Assembly (NCBI GenBank): GCA_963930655.1
Contig: OZ005619.1
Span: 23,238,371 to 23,302,370 of the forward strand
From: Myrica gale
Lineage: Eukaryota > Streptophyta > Magnoliopsida > Fagales > Myricaceae
DNA: 64,000 nucleotides
Direction of reading: 5' to 3'
Shown: positions 48,301 through 58,496 of the stretch, piece by piece
Numbering within the stretch: the stretch's first letter is position 1
How the letters are laid out: each line of letters starts with the position of its first letter
The notes under the pieces: model-generated
Database searches by the model: none
Told to the model about the DNA's origin: nothing
Seen by the model: the letters and a program-made list of their open reading frames with translations, nothing else
Translations under genes and position numbers: made by a program

Positions 48301-51300
48301 AGCAGCAGCAGAAGAAGCTGCTGCTGCAGCTTGTGCTGCGGCTGCTGCCGCTTCTTTTGCCTTTCTTGATGAACCACCCTTAGGAATTATGGGAATTCTA
48401 GGAGGTAACGCAGATTCCAATATAGCAAATCTGTCACGACATGTGTCCCAAGCAAGAAGTCTTGCACTGCCTGAATCAACAATTGACCAGTCACTAACCT
48501 TGTAGATAGAGAAGTAAGGAATGTCAGGCCACACAATTGCGAGGTACCTGCAACCAAATGTGCAGTAAGAAAGCAGCAATCGTGCTATGATATTACACAA
48601 CATCAACATCAATAGATCGAAAAACATCATGCACTAAATTCCCATTGACATGTCCAGCTTGGAGTAAGGAACGTATATAGATATATGGTAAATACTATGC
48701 AGTTATCCCAGCCGCTATAATACCTAAAATTAAGGAACAATTACACATTGCATTTTGCAATTTGCACCCTAACCTAGCAACCTTACACAGTACAAGCAAA
48801 ACTACTAGCAGCTTTTCAATTGTCACATTACACTTGAAACCACCAACAGGCTTTCCATTTGCACTCCATGTTAAGATGTCACCATCAAAATAAATGAAAA
48901 TGGGCCACGTGGCACCATCTTAACGGTCGATTTTAACATGGGGTGCAAATTAAAACCCTATTAGTGATTCAGGGTGCAATGTGTCAAATTTGGTTCGGGT
49001 GTAAATTGCAAAAGACGCGGTAGTTAGATGGCGCAAAATATATTATCCACTTGCATAAAACCTCAACACCCCCCCACTTCACAAACACAACTAGTTCATT
49101 GGAACTGCAAGTCCACTTGTCCAAAATCATCACCCAGAAAGCTTCAAAAATGATACATTTGAAAACCAGTACCAACAGTGTTATCGCATTAGTGAGAAGC
49201 AACTTACTTCCCTGAACTGCTTACAGAAAGAACTGAATATGAATCGTGTGGAACAGGAGTGCTGATGTGCTTTTTAACCTGCTTGACAGGTAAGGGTTCG
49301 AACATGTCTCCCTTAAACCTTCCAGTTTCTGATAAGGAGCTATTATTTCCAAGAGATGGATTTGCCGTATTGGACAACTGAAAATTCAGTAGCTTTAGTT
49401 CTCGTTCAACTACATACACTGCAGAATGCTCTCGGCTTCCTGATGGTGTTGGCAGAGGAGCTACCGCTGGAAGAGATCTAGGATCAAACTCACTGACAAT
49501 AATACCAATATTGGTGCCAGTAGCAACAAGGTGTGGCTGCAAAGGATGTGCTACCATACAATAAACCTGCATACAAGTGACGAGTCATCAACACTAATAT
49601 GTTTGAGATTGAACAAACTATTTCAAACTGCACATAAGAAAGGTGGATTTGAGCAGCCAGACAGTAGAGGGACAAAACAAAGCTCATCAAATGTGTCAGT
49701 TTGATCGCCCTCATTCTGGTAAATTACTCCCTCCATTAAACAACAGATAGGATTTTGCTGATAGAATGTATTTTGATGATATAAAGCAAATATAAAGATA
49801 TTCCTAAAATGCCTAGGATCTAGTGACAGATTCAAGCACAGGTAATAAAAACTGCACATGGGGAACCTTAAAGCATCTTAGTGAGATAGTTATTTTATTC
49901 TGTTTCATTAAAATTGTGTCATCTGCAAATACTCATCCAATGTAAGGAGGGAGTACCATTTTATCCAGAGCAAGTCTTCGCAAAGTAAGTCAAGTAATTA
50001 AGGCTGGCCCCAGTAGATCTTTTCAGATAAAGATCCCATTTCCTTTTCGTTTGAAACCTTGGCACAGATCTAAGTTATGATCTCCTCATAAAGACCGATT
50101 CAAAATAAAAAGAACGGTACACAGTTGGGGAATGGAAGCTGAACTGCCCTTTCGTTTTCTCCGAAAACAACTTTTCTTTTTTGAATCCATTTTTAAAGAA
50201 TTTCAAAGAGAATTAAAATTGAAAAAAAAAACATTTTCCAGTTCTGACAGTTTTAAAAGAAAGACCAATTTTTTTTTCTAAATGTATCAAAAGGAAAAAA
50301 AGGTTATCAAAAGCATTTTATTTGTAAAAACATTAATAAAAAGCCCTAAAAAGAAACCAAATTCCATTATTTGTACTAAAAAAATAAAAATAGGGGTAAA
50401 TACACTTTGCACCCATGAAGGTCTTGACACGTTGCACCCCAAACTATTATCTTTGTAACATTGCATCTTTCAACTATTGATTTTAGAAACTTTGTACCCT
50501 CTATTAAAATTTTCTGTCAATTTGAACGAAAAATAATTTTTTGGTTTGTTATATGACAATTATTTATCCTTCTAATTTTTTGGCAGTGACTTTTTTGTTA
50601 GGGTAAAATTGTCATTTCAAAGGAAAAAAAATTTCGTTCAAATAAATTGTAAATTTTAACAGAATGTGTAAAGTGTAACGACCCAAGGAAAGCGCTAGCC
50701 ACATCTGCGCTTTAACTTCATAAGGACTAGTCAATGTTGCTCTTGAAGCTTCTTGGATCATTATAAAACCCAGTTCAACCTAGTAAGGTCCCAATGTGAG
50801 ACTTGATCATCTTTCATTCCTTCTCTTCTCCCATTTAATGTAGGATTCGAGGTATCACACAAAGTGTCTGAAATCAATAGTTGGTGTGATAAAAATAATA
50901 GTTTGGGGTGCAAAGAATTCCATAGTTGGAGGGTGTAAAGTATATTTATATCATAGAAATATAAGAATTGAGTGAAACTAAAAAAATAATAAAATTTGAT
51001 AATCTAGAATAAAATCACTCCCGAATCGTCTATTCTCATTCGATCAATGGCTTTGTCAATCTACTTATTAACAAAAAAACTACCTAAAAGAACAAACAAA
51101 ATCATAAATCAAAGAGAAAAAAAATAAAAAAAGACAACAAAAGGGGGTTTATAACTTGAGAATAAATATTAGCCTTAACAAGATTAGGGCTGCGTTTGCT
51201 AACACAATTTTACCCAAAATATTCTCTCTCCTAATAAAATATTACAATATAATCTCTCTCTCCCCCATCAAAAAATTACAAAAAATATAAAAAATTACCT

Positions 51301-54300
51301 CTCTCTTCACTTTTTTACTAAACCCAATACCAACACAAAATCCAATACCAAAAATATTTCAACACAAACACAACCTAGGTATGAAGAGAAAAAAACTAGA
51401 ATCACCAAAAAGAAGATTGTATCGGCCGGTGAGGAATCCTTTTATAGATTTATATGCTTCATAAGTGGGGATGGGAGCAGGATTCAGTTATTATGATGCT
51501 TGGTTTGGTGATATGGCATCAAAGGATAGGTTTCCTGATCTATCTCAATTAGTTGGGGCAAATGCTAGGTTGGTAGCCTGGGATTAAGGCATGCTTGGAG
51601 AAGTTCAAAATTAGAATATTAGAGTAATAGAAGCCTTGCAGTACTGAAAACTAGAGGTAATCAATTCTTCATCTGATTTACTATATTAGTACCTTCCATT
51701 GGGCAACAACTTGTCTAACAGATTTGGGTGGAAAGTAGCTTTGGTAAACACTCTGATTGTTGACAACTTTAGGAGAGGGAAAATTGTTCTCAAGCTGGTG
51801 TTACGTATTTAGAACAACTGGTGATCGTGAAATAGTCTTTCTTTCCATTGTGATGTAGCAAGAGAGTTGTGTTATTGGTGCAATCAATTTGGTGTTCCTT
51901 TTTTTTGGAGGGCTCATCAATTTGGTATAGCTCATGAAAAAATAGTGGCGAGACTATAAGACGGAAACAATGGTCTAGAAGCTAGAAAAGAAAGTTTGGA
52001 GAGACTGAAACTTGCCAAAGTTGGAGTGCTGTGTGCTTCGTCTTATGGATGCTTTGGGGAGAGAGAGAGAGAGAGAGAAGAAATTTTGACGCTGTTGAGA
52101 TAGATATAAGTTGGAGTGCTGTGTGTTTTGCCTTAGGTATCCTCAGTTATACATGTACAGATCCTTATCAAAAAAAAAAAAGTTATACATGTACAGAGCA
52201 TAGGAGCACTCATGAGTTGAAAGCAAGATATATATACAACTAAAAGGAAACCTCTATCTTATCTCCTATTTACGATGATTTTAGGTACAACAAGACTAGC
52301 TTCAAACATGAACACGTTTTCCTCCAAGGACACCTAAGACACTGATAAAGGCTTATGAGAAATAGACTTCCAGTTTAAAACACAAGCAAAAGCCCAAGAA
52401 AAGGAAACATACTCTAAGTTTCTTGTTAGGTGCAAGTACTTGTGGAGGGACTAGAGAGGAAAGTTCACACAATGGCCTTGTGAGAGCCGAGTAAGTTGGG
52501 TGTTCAATGGCCCTGCCAAAAGTCCAAAAATGGCTCTAATTAGTAATTCAAGTCATCAGTGATATGAACTCTTCTGGGCCGCTGCACAGACTCTGTTCCA
52601 TAATCCAGCATAATAAAAAGCCCTGGCAAATAACAAACTGATGGTAATTTGCAATGCAAAAGGCAATAAACAGATACCCATACCATATATGGGAATCTTT
52701 CACACACGTTAAAATATCAAGGTTTGGAGCTCGAGGGTGACACCAAGATGCCACGCTGTGGCAAGCCAGTTTTGGTACAGGTTTAATACGCCGCAACTCC
52801 TGAGAAACATAAGTGAACCAGAAAAATTACAATAAACTCGACAAAAAGAAAAAAAAGGATAACATGCCAAAGCTTCAAACAATTCCAATAGAACAAATGC
52901 ATTTCACAGGACTTAAATACACTATACTGTTAAGATGATACCTTAAAAGAGATCGTGTCCCATATAGCTAACGTCTTATCTGCACCAATGGTAATAAGCT
53001 GTGGAGCACCTCCGATCACTCTAGAAAGCTCAACTGCCACAACCCCACCATCATGTGCCTAGAAAATAAAACAAAGATGATCAAATAATCATCAAGACAA
53101 GTTAAGACAAAGTCCAAACAACATGATTTAACTTTCTTTTTTGTTCCTCGACGGTTCAGGTGGTGGCATAAATATTACACTTCATTTCACTTCAAAACAA
53201 AATTTTAAACATCTTAGATGGTGTCAAATGCCGAGACAGTGCAATGTTGAACAGACCCAAATCACTAAGGCAAAATAATTCATGCATGAAAAGCCATACT
53301 CATAAATAATACCTCATTAATTGACTTGCAATAAGTAGATTATAGTGAGAGGATAAGGAGATAGTACTTTTAAGCTTAGCTTGGGTACAAGTTCTCGTGA
53401 ATCTTGACCATGGTCTGCACTCCATAGTATGAGTAAACCATCAGTAGCACCTGAGACCAGAAGTGCCTACGAACAAAGTGAACACGCCTACAAATCATAC
53501 GATGCTGTAAATAGTAAATAAGCAATCATGCCTATAAACACACAGGTACTTTTACATGCACAGGTGAATACAATATCCGTAGACAAGGTGCACATGGTTG
53601 AAAAGTTTCCATTGATGGCGAGACCAAAGCCTTGTAGTAACTCTCCCAAAAATGTATAGGGTACACAAGTCCTTTTAAACATAGAAAACACATCAAGAAC
53701 ACAAGAATGGTCACTGCACTAAAATTGTTCTTCTGCCCCTCCCTCCTTTTTTCACCTAGACTGGGAAACTATCGGATCACTGGTGAGCTTTCCTGCTGCA
53801 TATGCTGCCACTCTTGGATTCTGCCCCTTGTTGCGCTGCAAATAACTTTTTTTTCTTATAAGTATATGAAAATAATGTATATACCTCCTTAAACATGCCT
53901 GTGTGATATGGAAGTAATGCGCTGGTATCAAGAAATAGTAGGATCCCTAAATCCATAACTATGTTTCCGAAACCTTCCAACTCAAACTCCTGAATTCCAC
54001 CTTCAAAATTCTCTAGAGGCTACTATAATAAGAAACTATTTTGGCATGATTTTTATAAGCCAAGATTTCGTCTCAGGAATTGTAAGAGTAAAGATTTATC
54101 TCCAGGAGGAGACTGCAGGACCAAACAAAGTTAGAAATTAAGAGAGAATCCAATCTGATGAAGGTTCCAGAGGTGCAAAATCATTTTTGAGGACTTCCCA
54201 ATAAACCGGGGATCAATTACATCTGGACACAGATAATCACAGAAGTCTCACACAAAGCTAGCTGAAGGATACATACAAAGAGACAAAAAAATTCAACTTC

Positions 54301-56718
54301 AAGAACTAAGGTTTTACCTCACCCGAAGAAGCCATGAAGGTCATCAAACAGGAAATAGATCCCTTATGACCTCCAGTGTATCTTCGCACAAGCTGCAAGA
54401 AAGTATTATCATCATAAAACAAATGTAACATTTGTTCAGAACATGACAGACTCACAACTCGACAAACCACTAACCTTCCATGTTATCATTGAAAGAACTC
54501 TTATAATACCATCTGATCCACCAAAAGCGACAAGAGGACCATCACCACCAGCAGATCTAGAAAGAAACTCCATACTGCAATGGCCAAGAACGCAAAACGG
54601 CAACATATAATACTCAGAACATAAAAATGTAATTCAGTTTTCACTAATTACTTCACATATTTTTCTACTGCTTGATTGAACAACATTCCAAATCCACTTA
54701 TGTGAGTAATGATTACTGCTGCATGGAATGGGCAAGGAGATGCAACAAATGAAGGTCATCTTGGCACAATTTGCTATTATAATATGTGTACAATAGTCTG
54801 CATACTTCCTGATATTATATTCTAATGTTGCATATTCAACTGAAGATAACCCAATAACAGTCAAGCAATCTGTCAATTCCAAAAGAAAGAAAAACAATCT
54901 AAAGCATGTCTCTTGGAATTACGTGAATGGAAATACAGGCCATTTCATGGACTGCAATGATAAGTTGGTCCATGTTTCTACCTCAAAATGAACAATGGAT
55001 AGGTTGATGATATCCAAGACAAATAAGTTGCACGCAGCAGTGCCTCTTACTACATTGGAAAATATCAAAGGACTAAGAGTTTTATCTTTCATTGTCGTTT
55101 ATCAGGAAATGCATTAATGGGAAGATTCAACTACAACTAGAAAAAGTGTCCCTACTTCACCTACGAAAGTCAAATGTGATCAGATACACTGATGAACTTG
55201 CCAGAGAAGTGACTTGTTGTCAAGATCTTGCTTTGGTACATCACGTCCACGCATTGTCACCAAGTCCAAGAATATGGCTTTATTCTCACAACAGATGACA
55301 AGAAAATGTCTTCCTTTTGTTGATGGAGCCGGGGAAGTAAAAGCTGAGGTGACCTGATTGACGGCTGATGGAGCCTCAGCCGCGGCAGAGCGGTTACGCC
55401 AAAGTTGCCAAAAGCGTACATCATCATCATAAAAATTCACCTGCTTAACACTTTAAGGAACCATAGCCCCCATGGTGGATTCATGTTTCCACACTCAATT
55501 CAAGTTCTAATGAAACAAAAAAAGGTAGATAGAAAAACAATATACATACACAGATGCAGGAAGATATTACCTGCCCCCCCGCATGGCTTCAGTGGGTTTT
55601 CCTTTAGGCTCTACCAAGCAAATATAACATAAACAGTAAGGAGATATCAATTTTGTTCTTCTGTTAATACGAAGAATATTAAAAAGATATAGCAGGTCAA
55701 TTATCAGTAATACATTAAAAGATGTTTCCCTAACATGGTGTGAAATTCCATTTGTTTTTAATAGAAGTTGGAAAAATCTGAACTCATTACAAGAGTAAGG
55801 AGATATCAATTTTGCTCCTCTTAACAGGAAGAATATTACAAAGATAAAACCAGGTCAATTATCAGTAATACATTACAAGATGTTTCCGTAACATGGTATG
55901 AAATTCCGTTTGTTTTTTTACAGAAGTTTAGAACTTTCTGAACGCATTAAAATTTACATATCCAAGTCGAGATAAAGGAATTCTGGTTTGACATAATATG
56001 CATACCGATTGTTTAGAATCAAGTGTGGATGCCAATTCCGGCCCCACAAATTAAAAACTAAGAACATCTACGGTCAGCAGAAGAAAAGACGTCTGTCAAC
56101 GACACCACAGCAGGGTGGTTTTTACTTCTTCATGGAACGAAATGTGTACGAATGGCATTAACTCGACTAAAACTAACTCATACTAACAGCTTTAAGGTAA
56201 TTCAAGCATGTTCGTGGTTGAACACCTCATCACAAGCGACTTGAGCTCTCTATCAACGAGATCGAACTATACATTCATCCCAAGGTAAAGAGAAACAGCA
56301 GGATATTATTCCTGAACAGGAGATTCATTAAATAAGACATGTAACGTCTTGATAAGAAGCATAAGATCGCATGCCTGATTCCCCCTCTGCAAGCTTCTCC
56401 AGCTTAACACCAACCAAACGGCGCTCGTCAACTCCGCCAGCTTTTAGCTCGTAAATCACCTGTGAATTTAAACAGTAAGATCAAATAATCCATATGTAAA
56501 AAATAACAGATATGGATAGGAGCAACCAGAAAGAGGGCAGTGAAGAAACGAGCGAAACAAATACAAAAACCGAACAAAACGACAACCTGCCGGTGTTCCC
56601 AATTCCAAACAGAGACGTGATCAGATGCATCCGCCGTTACCAGCCATGGATGTGTCGGATGCAGCTGAATCTTTATGATTTTATCGTTGGTCGGCCGGAA
56701 CGCTCTCAACCGCAGCAT
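36329..56718 (-). CDS. TWD40-2: TWD40-2, WD40 subunit of the TPLATE endocytic complex, 1331 aa
   Basis: Orthologue of Arabidopsis At5g24710, part of the plasma-membrane TPLATE complex in clathrin-mediated endocytosis. There are 21 coding exons (right-left bounds): 56718-56587, 56459-56375, 55610-55571, 55450-55202, 54574-54475, 54392-54318, 53466-53368, 53058-52942, 52799-52684, 52512-52413, 49566-49208, 48547-48217, 47360-47146, 45058-44840, 44207-44021, 40586-40336, 39690-39598, 39517-39416, 38861-38504, 37219-37082, 36958-36329. They sum to 3996 nt in frame. The N-terminal WD40 propeller starts [13 protein letters not shown], with [19 protein letters not shown]-type and LAIWDT blades; an Ala-rich segment follows (exon 12). 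The C-terminal half is helical ([20 protein letters not shown]), then a low-complexity tail with degenerate PLQSEST repeats. Introns 2 and 4 appear to use GC donors. No broken codons were found. Confidence 0.95.
40708..43563 (-). mobile_element. L1-type LINE, 5'-truncated and mutated
   Basis: 2.86-kb element in TWD40-2 intron 15, flanked by AAGAAGTT (40700-40707 and 43564-43571), with its poly-A as a T-run at the left end. Order on the minus strand: linker region (ISWR), RT ([45 protein letters not shown] in place of FADD, YLGLPLG), then the zinc-binding C-terminal region ([27 protein letters not shown]). Frameshifts and stops occur near 43383, 42780, 42330, 41767 and 41450, and the RT catalytic Ala is replaced by Asp. 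Same family as 26027-29262 but without the inversion, so it serves as a colinear reference for that copy. Confidence 0.9.
48753..49013. mobile_element. Inverted-repeat MITE, possibly MULE-type
   Basis: Lies in TWD40-2 intron 11. Left end TTTTGCAATTTGCACCC and right end (other strand) TTTTGCAATTTACACCC form imperfect terminal inverted repeats; GGTGCAA motifs recur inside. Style resembles the MULE ends at 18824 and 50393. No clear target duplication. Confidence 0.5.
50393..50952. mobile_element. MULE-type MITE
   Basis: Lies in TWD40-2 intron 10. Left end GGGGTAAATACACTTTGCAC; right end on the other strand GATATAAATATACTTTACAC. Inverted repeats continue inward for 50 or more bases (GCACCCCAAACTATTAT in both arms). 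Flanked by ATAAAAATA (50384-50392) and ATAGAAATA (50953-50961), a 9-bp target duplication with one mismatch. Interrupted by the element at 50674-50859. Related in its ends to the larger MULE at 18824. Confidence 0.75.
50674..50859. mobile_element. TRIM-like solo LTR, 186 bp
   Basis: Begins TGTAACGACCC and ends GGTATCACA (TGT...ACA), with TAAAG before and CAAAG after (a 5-bp target duplication with one mismatch). Inserted inside the MULE-type MITE. Contains CCCAATGTGAGACTTGATCA and CATTATAAAACCCAGTTC, phrases I recall as common in short non-coding retroelements of plants. Confidence 0.6.
51185..51385. mobile_element. AT-rich MITE with TTTGTGTT-type ends
   Basis: Lies in TWD40-2 intron 10. Left GGCTGCGTTTGCTAACAC and right (other strand) GGTTGTGTTTGTGTTGAA are imperfect inverted ends around an AT-rich body with CTCTCTC runs. 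Target duplication not resolved. Confidence 0.45.
51425..52140 (+). mobile_element. Old LINE fragment
   Basis: Lies in TWD40-2 intron 10, opposite in sense to the other LINEs. Conceptual pieces read like the LINE C-terminal region: [32 protein letters not shown], and near the right end [20 protein letters not shown], matching the WRERNDRCF block of the family. Many stops and frameshifts are present. A GA microsatellite has expanded inside the Arg-Glu codons (about 52059-52080). Confidence 0.6.
52162..52181 (+). mobile_element. Ultra-short LINE insertion (about 20 bp)
   Basis: TCCTTATC plus about 12 A lies between two exact 17-bp copies of AGTTATACATGTACAGA (52145-52161 and 52181-52197; the last A is shared with the poly-A). 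The inserted bases equal the 3' terminus of the LINEs at 26027 and 40708 (..CTTATCAAAAAA on their sense strand). Confidence 0.75.
55638..55955. repeat. Tandem duplication, 2 x 159 bp
   Basis: Lies in TWD40-2 intron 2, next to exon 3. Both units start AAGGAGATATCAATTTTG and share GGTCAATTATCAGTAATACA, AAGATGTTTCC and GAAATTCC(A/G)TTTGTTTTT, with about 10% divergence by eye. Confidence 0.85.
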
Positions 56719-58496
56719 TTCTTTTCTTTCTTTCTTTTATTTATAAATAGATCCCTCTTGGTGGATCCGACAACACTTAAAGAGCAGCAACGGGTTCCGG
56801 GCAGATTCAGTCAGTAACTTCTGATGAAAACTGAGATCGTTTGGAAATTTAATTCGCCACTTGAGTTTGATAAAGGCGCGCTCATTTTCAGACAAGCACA
56901 GCTGCACAGAGCGAAGAGGAGGAGAAATGTTCCTTGTTTCTCCCTGTTCGTTTCGTTTTTTTCGAAAGGGGTTATTTTGTCCGATCTATAAGACAGTATA
57001 TGTTTTAAAATTTTGGGATATGGTGGAAAAATTGAAAGATAAATGGTTTGTATGAACTTTTTTTATCCGTAAAAAAATTCATTGAAATCATTTCTTATAT
57101 ATCCATTGAAGTATAACAATTTATGATGTCCTCAATGAGATTTGAACATCAAAATAGTATCACATGACCCATTATAAGACATCGGACGCATGACTCATTG
57201 AAATACATGTAGTCAGATCTTATTTGAAATTAGACATTTATTAATTTTGATAATTCTCAATGCGACTAATTTAGTAATTCCACAAGTTAGACCTAAACTT
57301 CTTCCTAAATTGTGATTTTCACAAACTTAAAAACGATGGTTGCTGAAACCCTTAAACTGAACTAAACACAATAGGCTACTTATTACTTGTTTGATTAAAG
57401 CAGTGACAAGCTCAACTTTCCTAACAAAATCAATAAATTACATTAGACACAAAACTGATCTCTTTTAAAGTCCAAAGATCCTTTGTAAGCGAATGAAGTG
57501 CAAAATATGCCTTGGAGTTTACATTCCTTCCACGAGCATACACCGTAAAATAAAAGGGCATTGCTTGAAGTACCACTAACGATACCGATGCAGAGAGGAT
57601 CAAGAGACATCGAGCATTAGGAATTGTATCAAGGTTCCATTCAACTGCATTTTAATGCCCACTTTCAGTTTCACCAACATTCGTCAATCTACCATCTACC
57701 GTCTTGATTTCGTTTTGAGCTATCTACTTCTCTACCTTGTTACCCGTATCAATGATACAACAAGGATCTCACAAAGTGAATGCTGGAAGGAGAAGGAAAA
57801 AAGAAAAAAGCCTTGAATTGGGTCCTATTTTAAAGCTGTAATTCGATATGGTAGGAATGAAAAATGATCGGCTTTATTGGTACCCTTTCCGCATGCGTTA
57901 TGAACAACAATGATCTAGAGAAGCGAAATTCGAAGGGATGGAGGAAAGAGTCAAACAAAATGAATTCCTGTTTTTCAGTCACGGACAGGTGGCCCTTCTT
58001 CTAATGGTACTATACTTCCAATTCTTAGGAGTACTTTTTAGCCTGTAACTACCAATTGCTTGTACTTTTAGTACATCTTGCAAAACGAAAAATCCCTACA
58101 CAGCAGCAACACACGATAGAGCTTGAGGTCTAGGTCAGTGATGTGTAATTGCAGTCCAACCATCTGAACAAGCATATTTGACCATAAAAGCGCAGGCATA
58201 ATGACCAAGAATATGCATAAGCAAAAATGGCACGATGTATCTTGCATTTCATATACAAGGTAAACATGCTTGGGGTGGGGGATGGAGGGAGGAGATACTG
58301 AGAAGTATATTGTATTTCATTATACGAGATAACCGTTTTTTGTTTTGAGAATTTGTACAAATTTTGTACTTACAAATATCGATACCATGGCCATGGCTAG
58401 AAAGAAAAAAAATTGTCGCAGGGTCAGGAAACCTCAAACCTCCTCGAGAACAATTCCAATATATACAGGTCTTAGTCTATTCTTAAATAACCCAGG
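56719..58496. other. TWD40-2 promoter/leader and spacer
   Basis: The part adjoining 56719 carries the TWD40-2 leader and promoter; an AT-rich TATTTATAAATA at about 56738-56750 is close to the ATG and is an uncertain TATA box. The remainder is spacer, and the right end (about 58130-58496) is probably the 3'UTR of the VTT gene. No gene seen. Confidence 0.5.

Noticed and set aside
36500..56700. Many plus-strand ORFs antisense to TWD40-2
   Set aside because: They are short, lack conserved motifs and mirror the coding exons or repeats on the other strand.
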